In this document: positions 57,860 through 64,000 of the stretch, one piece after another
How positions within the stretch are numbered: position 1 is the stretch's first letter
Layout of the letters: each line of letters opens with the position of its first letter
Assembly (NCBI GenBank): GCA_030077755.1
Contig: JAQJZZ010000015.1
Location: 186,001-250,000, forward strand
DNA from: Filosporella fistucella
Lineage: Eukaryota > Ascomycota > Leotiomycetes > Helotiales
DNA: 64,000 nucleotides
Direction: 5' to 3'
Program-made: the position numbers and the translations under genes
The notes under the pieces: generated by a model
Database searches by the model: none
Seen by the model: only the letters and a program-made list of their open reading frames with translations
Told to the model about the DNA's origin: nothing

Positions 57860-58516
57860 TCATTCAGAAGCAAGGCTGTTTCTCAGCCATATCGCACTGC
57901 AAGCAAGTGTTATCCCAAGAAATGCAGCAAAGAACCAGACAAGTGCAGGATATTCTCTCATCCACCCTCTGAATTGATCTTTGAACACATCCATCCTGCT
58001 CATTCTCTCTTTTCTGTAGGTGCAGACTTTCGTCTCGAAAACTAAGCATCCTCTTCCACCTTCTCTCGTCTCACATTCTCCATGCTCTCGTCGTCGTTTC
58101 ATCAACAATCTGACTCCGTCAGCATATATCATATGGATATAATCATAGAGCATAGCATACCTGACACTCCCACGGCAAAATCGGGTATCGCTTCCCAATT
58201 CGCATCCTTTGTCATGTGGACAATCCAAATGTAAGTTTCGTCTTTTGATCAACCATTCCACTTTCAGGTTGACACCAGTGTACACAAAAGAGTAAAAATG
58301 TCGATTGGTATGTTTGAGGGATAGTGCGTCGGGGTAGGTGAGATACTTGGATATTTGCAGATGTAATTCAGTAGGAAGATCCATCAAGTTTGTTCGGGGC
58401 GGGATGATAGTCGGCTCTGCTATAGTTGTGTTCGAGGCAGGCATCCTGCAAGTGGTCTGAACTTCTTTCATGGTATTTGCGGAAGGTTTAGATCGGTATC
58501 CGAGGAATGATGACAT
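57860..58516 (-). CDS. F-box protein with carboxyl-terminal membrane anchor
   Basis: A single exon of 218 residues. An F-box at about residues 44-85 (LMDLPTELHLQISKYLTYPD, ALSLKHTNRHFYSFVYTGV) is followed by a Cys-containing middle (DCPHDKGCELGSDTRFC). A hydrophobic segment near the end, YPALVWFFAAFLGITLACSA, looks like a tail anchor. The combination suggests an SCF-type adaptor tethered to a membrane, but it may also be an orphan F-box protein. The start ATG 58516 has another ATG at residue 16. Confidence 0.72.
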   Translation of the reverse strand: MSSFLGYRSKPSANTMKEVQTTCRMPASNTTIAEPTIIPPRTNLMDLPTELHLQISKYLTYPDALSLKHTNRHFYSFVYTGVNLKVEWLIKRRNLHLDCPHDKGCELGSDTRFCRGSVRYAMLYDYIHMIYADGVRLLMKRRREHGECETREGGRGCLVFETKVCTYRKERMSRMDVFKDQFRGWMREYPALVWFFAAFLGITLACSAIWLRNSLASE

Positions 58517-59399
58517 GTTGGACTGAAGATGAGGAAGATTTGATTCTCAAACGGTGCTTGTGTCACCAGCACGTGACGCCAATTGTCTCTTCAGCCTTAC
58601 GAAAGGGAATAATAAAATGTCGAAATGGCCAAGGCTATGAATGAAGCTTTAATGCAGGTACCAAAACAAGAAGGCGAGATGATGGAAGAGTTATAGAAAC
58701 TAGTTGCCTGATTCCATTCACACGAGCCAGCTGGTCCGAAACCTCGCGTTCTGAAATCTCCAAAAATATCTGAAACAAAGAAAACATGGAGAAAGCGGGA
58801 AGCAGGCGGCAGTTTGGAACGAACATGTGATTTACGGTTTCTCGTGTTCAGCATAGAGGCTTGCTTTTGCTGCATCATGATGGATGACTTGCCCAATGAA
58901 GGCCTGAGAATTATGCCAGGGACGGCTAAAAATATCATCGATGTGTAAAGCGATAGTCGAGGAGAGAATGATATAACAAGACGACAAAATACATTCCTGT
59001 CACCGATGATGCGTTGTCATTTCGAGATTGATCTTCTAGCGGATATCTGGCTTTAGGCTTCGAAATGTGAGAACCACTCATTGAATGGAGTCATAACTAA
59101 GTGGAAGCCTACGAACAAGGCAGCAGAATAGGGCAGATCTCTTCAGACGCGAGCGCAAATGAATCAAGACTTCGCCACCACTTCGGTGACAATAATAGAT
59201 AAAATCGTATGGAAACCAGACACAAAGATATTGTTCAAAGAGAGGCAAAATGGTTCTTCCAAAAGAAAACGAGGTTTCCAGATGTAAGTGGATCACATGA
59301 CTGAGCGTCGACCTGTCAGGTCGGCAACTCAATCGCGACATGTAGTGATCATTGACTTCAAACCACCTGCTAATGGGATGTTTTCCCACGTCCGCAGGC
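58517..59399. other. Divergent intergenic region, F-box / EXO5
   Basis: Short ORFs only; no feature recognised. Confidence 0.45.
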
Positions 59400-61046
59400 A
59401 TGGCTAGTACTGCCATCATACAGTCAATCCACACTCGAATAATAGACGACGGAAACGAAACAGATTATGGTTCAGATTTCTCTCCAGAACAAGAAGAAAT
59501 AGTCGAGCGCTTGCTATCCGGTCAAGTCGTGGAAGAAGACAATCCCATTGCCAGCAAAATCGAGCATCATGATTCCAAACCGATTTTACGTCTGCCTCGT
59601 GTCTATGGGAGAGAAGAAAGGTCTCCATTGCTCCAGGCGGCCAGGGCTGCTGAGCGTGTTGCGGAAGAGATCAGTCGTACCGTCGAGGGTGGCGAGTACC
59701 AGGACTGTAAGAACCCATAGTTTTGCGAGTTGTAATGAGTCTGACTGACGCTCTAGCGTCTAGTGAGTGATCAATTCAGAATTCGTCCCAAGCCTGAAGC
59801 TTCCCCAGTGCTCAACTCGGAGTCCACCCTTGAAGAAAGCAAAGAGCCCGACACTCGAACGCCTTTAGAACGATTTCGGACGAAACCAAAGAAGTCATTT
59901 TCAGTCTCAGACTTTGCATCACCGGCATGGTGTGAACTTCAGTACTGGTACACCTTAACCTTACCTAAGAAGAGGAAAAAGACCCCGGCTATGTGGCAAG
60001 GAAGTGCTGTGCATAAAGTTTTGGAAGAGCAAGTCCACAGGACAGTGAGAGTCCAGATCGGTACGAGAGAAGATGCTTGGGGATTGAGGATTTGGAACGT
60101 CATACAGGGGCTGCGGACTTTACGCACGACGGGGCTCACAAGAGAACTGGAAATATGGGGTATAATTGATGGCCAGATTGTTACTGGAGTCATTGACGAG
60201 TTGTCGTACATATGCCCAGATACAGAGCTGGAGGCATCGATTCGGAAATCAATTCCAGAAGGTACACCACCTGCAGATCAAGCTACTATCTCGGATTTCT
60301 TCAAGGCCATTTTTGGAGGGACTTCAATCGCGGACGCAACCAAAAGAAAAACACAATCCGAGTCGAAGAAAATCTACCTCTGTGATGTCAAAACACGAGG
60401 AGCTAAGTCTAAGCCTTCATTAACTGCATTTCAGCCAACCAAGATACAATTGATGCTCTATCACCGGTTGCTAGCCGAGCTTGCAACCAATACAGTGGAT
60501 TTCGTCGTACTTGCCGCTCGTTACAATCTTGACGGCTCAAAAATATTTTCAGATGCTTTCATCGCTCAAGTCGGCAGTCTTAATGATGAGCAGATGTTCT
60601 TCGACGCACCAAATGGACAAGATTCAACACAAGAATCAGACCAAAACTGGAGTCAAGATTCAATGTCTGTCCTCCTTGCACATAATACCTTGACATTACT
60701 TTGGGATTTAATGATGTCTGAATTCCAACTCACTTTTCCAAATGGCACAGAGTCATTAGGTAGTATCTTGAAAGCAGAATACAGGTCTCGAGATGATGGC
60801 GAGATAATAGGAACTACGGAATTCGTCATGGATGATGAAATTCTGACGAAGTATCTTGATTATGAGATGAAATGGTGGAGAGGGGAAAGAGAGCCACAAG
60901 GGGTAAACATCACTGAAGCATATAAATGTAGGAGTTGTGATTTTGCGGATGAATGTGAGTGGAGAATTAGCAAAGAGAAGAAGGTGAAAGAAGACGCAAA
61001 AGAAAAGGCTAGAATCAGGAGGAGCAGAAAGACGAGCGCTATATAG
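59400..61046 (+). CDS. EXO5: Exonuclease V (EXO5/DEM1-type)
   Basis: Two exons (59400-59706, 59764-61046) with a 57-bp intron give 529 residues. Core motifs of the EXO5 PD-(D/E)XK nuclease appear in order: FSVSDFASPAWCELQYWYTL with the first iron-sulfur Cys, MWQGSAVHKVLEEQVH, GIIDGQIVTGVIDEL, IYLCDVKTRGAK (catalytic D and K), and the YKCRSCDFADECEWR Cys triplet completing the 4Fe-4S site. The enzyme is a single-strand DNA exonuclease of mitochondria and nucleus in yeast and other eukaryotes. The acceptor was chosen at 59762-59763 because the nearer AG leads to a stop. Length fits fungal relatives. Confidence 0.92.
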
Positions 61047-61366
61047 GCAGAGCCTGTGTTTAGGTGAGATGAGCCCACAAGTATCACATGAACAATTCAT
61101 TATGGTAGAAGCGCAGAGAACGGGTATCTTTGGTATCTACTCTAGAAACAGTCTAGCGCCTTTCAAAAAGTCTCTATGAGCATATAAGCACAATCCAGAT
61201 GGCGAATAGTATTCCACCCGCTCTGCTTCTCTTGAGAAAAAGCTTGCCATTGTGTAACCACCGCTCATGTCCCTACTACCATGATTCTCCACTCTCAGAG
61301 AGAGCGCGCAGAGAAAATCACCAGGGTCACTTTAATCACAATCATACAAATCCGGTCCGTCTGACC
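61047..61366. other. Intergenic region
   Basis: Convergent 3' ends of the EXO5 and SDR genes; nothing else seen. Confidence 0.5.
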
Positions 61367-63011
61367 TCACCAAGTACATGGCTTTCCCTGCCAAGTCCAG
61401 AATGTAGCTTCACCCTCCACACTATCCGTCATAACACCCTCAATAATAGCACCAGCCGTGCCCTTTCCACCTTCCTGCTTACCATCAGCTCCCTTGGACT
61501 CAATAACTTTCAACATTCCCTCAACACTTTCCTCAACGGAGATAACACCTGATCCCCAGAGTCCTCTATGGTTGGCGACTCGTTCATCTGTAGCGACGTT
61601 TCCTGGATGGAGAGCAAGTACAATTGGAGGTGTACGCTTAATACCGGCAATAGTAGATGGAGGAGAGACTTGGAGGGCTGGAGTCTCAGCTGGAGTAGGA
61701 AGAAGAGGAATGTTGGCAAAGGGAGAGGGATCGAGAGCGAAGGTAGATGATGAGCCTGGGATTTGTTGAGCGTTGGCGAAGGGGTAGAGCGCGGTATCAT
61801 AGGGAAATGGGAAAGAGCTGCCACTTGTCGCCGCAATGGCTGCATATGGTGAAGTGAGAGTTGGTGGAGCTGGTCTGACTTTGTAAAGCAAAACATCATC
61901 TTTGTCTTCAATGCGAATGTTTGGTTTGACGAACTTTCCCTTGCCCTTTAAAGGAGGTGGGGGTGGAATATTCTCCTTATTCTCGTCATTTTCGTCATTC
62001 TCATTGTTCACATCATTATCGTCATGAAAGTCGGTGTCATCATTCTCTTCGTCAGCAGTGTCGGTGATCTCGAGTGATTTCTCATAGCAGAATTGGGACT
62101 TTCCACTCCACAACTCTGCAGCAAGATGTCGCAATCCTTGGTTCAGAGCCGCCTTGCTTGCAGCGAAAGCACCGAATGTATCATCCTCGGGGTTAAAGTT
62201 GAAAGCAGACCCGGCTTCTGCGGAGATAAAGACAAGGGTGCGGATGTGAATCTGCCTCTGGCCATTCTGTGCGAGAGGAGGATTCGAGAGAGACAGGATC
62301 GATTGTGCGGTGCTGAGAGGTCCAACACAGTTGGTTCTCATCTGAGTCTCGAATTCTTTGTAGGGGCTAGAGCAAGTCAGCGGGGAATCTTCGGCGTGAG
62401 GAGTGTGGACAATTTTGCTAAAGAGAAATGTGAGAACAAAGCGTGGATTATGAAATAGGTGCGGAAGTACATATTCTATATACTGCGTCGAATTTGGTGA
62501 CCCGTTTTCGAGACTTTGTACAAAAACCAGTACACCGAAAGTACGGAAATGAAAGGGAGATATCAGGTACTTACATGTCAGAAATTCGTCCTGGGTGAAT
62601 CAATCTGCCAGCATTTATGATGACAGTATCGATGATTCCTTTATCCAAGATTTTCCCACCGACACTCATGGCTCTGATGCTTTGCTTAAAGTCCCAAATG
62701 TTCATCTCATCCTCAATGTCCACCTCTACGACATTGAGATTTTCTCCATTCTCCTTTCCAGTGAGATGGAAAAGATTTCGGGCCGAGGACAATGATGATG
62801 AGAAGGGAGATCGCGCAGTGGCGAGGACAATGTGACCTTGCGCAAGTAGCTGCTTCACGAATTCGAGACCAATGCCTGTAGAAGCGCCGACGATGAGGTA
62901 GGTCTTTTGGACAAAGTCAAAAGGACGAGATGGTGTTGCGACATTTCTGAGAGGGCTGGAGAAGTCCAGCATAGCGAGTCGAGATCTTGATGCTCTTTGC
63001 AGGGTAGACAT
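61367..63011 (-). CDS. Atypical short-chain dehydrogenase (SDR) with acidic insert
   Basis: Two exons (63011-62575, 62417-61367) with a 157-bp intron give 495 residues, about twice a classic SDR. A Rossmann start is clear (YLIVGASTGIGLEFVKQLLA), as is the NAG motif (IINAGRL) and RTNCVGPL. The catalytic region is LVFISAEAGS ... FGAFAASKAALNQGLRHLAA. The usual active-site Tyr of YxxxK is Phe230, with Lys234 in place. An insert follows with a poly-acidic stretch (NDVNNENDENDENKENIP) and Pro-rich parts, then the family carboxyl piece LALHPGNVATD. It may be a non-catalytic binder or use another residue. ATG 63011 was used because the frame upstream begins with GTG. Confidence 0.82.
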
Positions 63012-64000
63012 TGTCACGAGATGTGCTGGAAGAGTGACAGTGCTTGTATTCGTTGTGACAATGATGTTTGAAAGATTGAGTTGATGTTCTTGCAGTGGAA
63101 CACAGCGAGGCCAATGGATCAGCTAGTTGGAGAGTGCTTCGTACGTTGAAGTGGAATGCTGTAGTTGTGTTGTGTGAAAGTCTTTGTCGGGGAGAATATG
63201 ATGTGTTTTAGTCTCCCATTGAGATCGATACTCCCGCATTGATACCACCGAATCGATACCACCGCGCCCATTATCACTGCTTCGATACCGCCGCAACGGC
63301 AATAGCCACATTTGGAGCTTATTGACCCAAGTGAACCAAAAGGCGGCATAGGAGCTTAGCGTGGCATCAAGAAGATAGGGATCCCATTGTGAGAGACGGG
63401 CTGCTGGGTCCACTTTGACTATATAGGTACATTAACACTTCAACCCTAACATTCGCTATACTAGATAGTACTCACCTCAAGTTCCTATCCCCAATCACAC
63501 TCTTGGGAGTCTACTGCCTCCATATAAGGTAATCTTCAGGGCTAGCTTTGACTTTGTAAGCTAGGTCCACCTATAGCTCGCTCGTCTCTTACCTTTGCTG
63601 TGTTTGAAAGGCATGTGCCTTGGCTTTGTATCTCTGGTCATTCTTTGCAACTGTATAAAATAGTCTGGTATGTCAGCTTTGACTATGTAAATATATGAAA
63701 ATTTGATTCTTACCTCTCCCAGCTTAAGGGAAATGAGAAAGATAGAAGTCATTAGTCGCTGCTTGCCGTCAGCTCCCCTTGTTTACATATCCGACCAGCA
63801 TGTGATGATTCATCTTGCTGAGGTAGTTACGTTTGGTTGTCCCCTTACCCTTTGTCCAGCTCATTTGACCAATGACGAATTGCAACAAACCTGAACTATG
63901 CATTCTAAAAGCTTTTTGACTCATGACTTGCATGAACCTGAAAGTAAACCTTAGAAGACTGCACCCTCTCCACGTGATACCCCTCATTCTATCCCCCGTC
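63012..64000. other. Intergenic / unassigned right edge
   Basis: A small imperfect GATACCACCG repeat lies at about 63238-63292. Two AGCTTTGACT(T/A)TGTAA copies lie near 63543 and 63676. ORFs 63123-63413 and 63769-63987 (-) lack features. No gene is supported. Confidence 0.4.

Noticed and set aside
63123..63413. 96-codon ORF (-) near the right edge
   Set aside because: No motif, and it overlaps a small repeat; insufficient support for a gene.
1..64000. CRISPR array, rRNA, intact tRNA, bacterial operon or prophage signals
   Set aside because: None seen; the window is eukaryotic by its introns and gene families.

Overview
The window looks like nuclear DNA of a filamentous ascomycete (Pezizomycotina). 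Genes carry short introns (mostly 45-70 bp) with GT...AG borders and CTAAC-type branch sites. The families are typical of this group: two HET-domain genes, 2EXR and F-box proteins, Zn2Cys6 regulators, DUF1996, DUF2235 and an RGS-LOV photoreceptor. The RGS-LOV protein resembles Botrytis BcLOV4, so Leotiomycetes is my best guess; that is an inference, not a measurement. Gene models were spliced by eye, and every intron was checked for frame and border signals.

Layout. 0-9 kb: edge fragment of an SGNH/GDSL hydrolase, an F-box protein, an AT-rich island, a 2EXR protein, a small membrane protein and a DUF2235 hydrolase. 9-25 kb: HET gene 1, head-to-head with DUF2235; a decayed matrixin-propeller metalloprotease; a very large regulator combining zinc-cluster-like motifs, a homeodomain, C2H2 fingers and internal repeats; a DUF1349 protein; HET gene 2. 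25-33 kb: JmjC/cupin hydroxylase, Zn2Cys6 regulator, 2EXR-like protein, F-box remnant, Ser/Thr-rich membrane sensor-like protein. 34-42 kb: an intact seven-exon FAD monooxygenase, then a related monooxygenase broken in two by about 4.26 kb of inserted DNA carrying a Thr-rich secreted-protein gene and AT-rich sequence. 42-54 kb: MAPEG-family protein, a gene-poor stretch, an SH3 membrane protein, a tRNA-like relic, a DUF1996 secreted protein and a hypothetical protein. 54-64 kb: RGS-LOV photoreceptor, F-box protein with a C-terminal membrane anchor, exonuclease V (EXO5) and an atypical short-chain dehydrogenase.

No operon-like or classical secondary-metabolite cluster is evident. The most unusual points are: (1) the split monooxygenase and its insert; (2) the homeodomain regulator, whose frame ends at a UGA but stays open for 92 more codons that appear to encode a sixth copy of its own repeat; (3) the metalloprotease relic, with several frame breaks, a CAA-to-TAA-type stop and a lost zinc ligand; (4) the short-chain dehydrogenase with Phe at the catalytic Tyr position.
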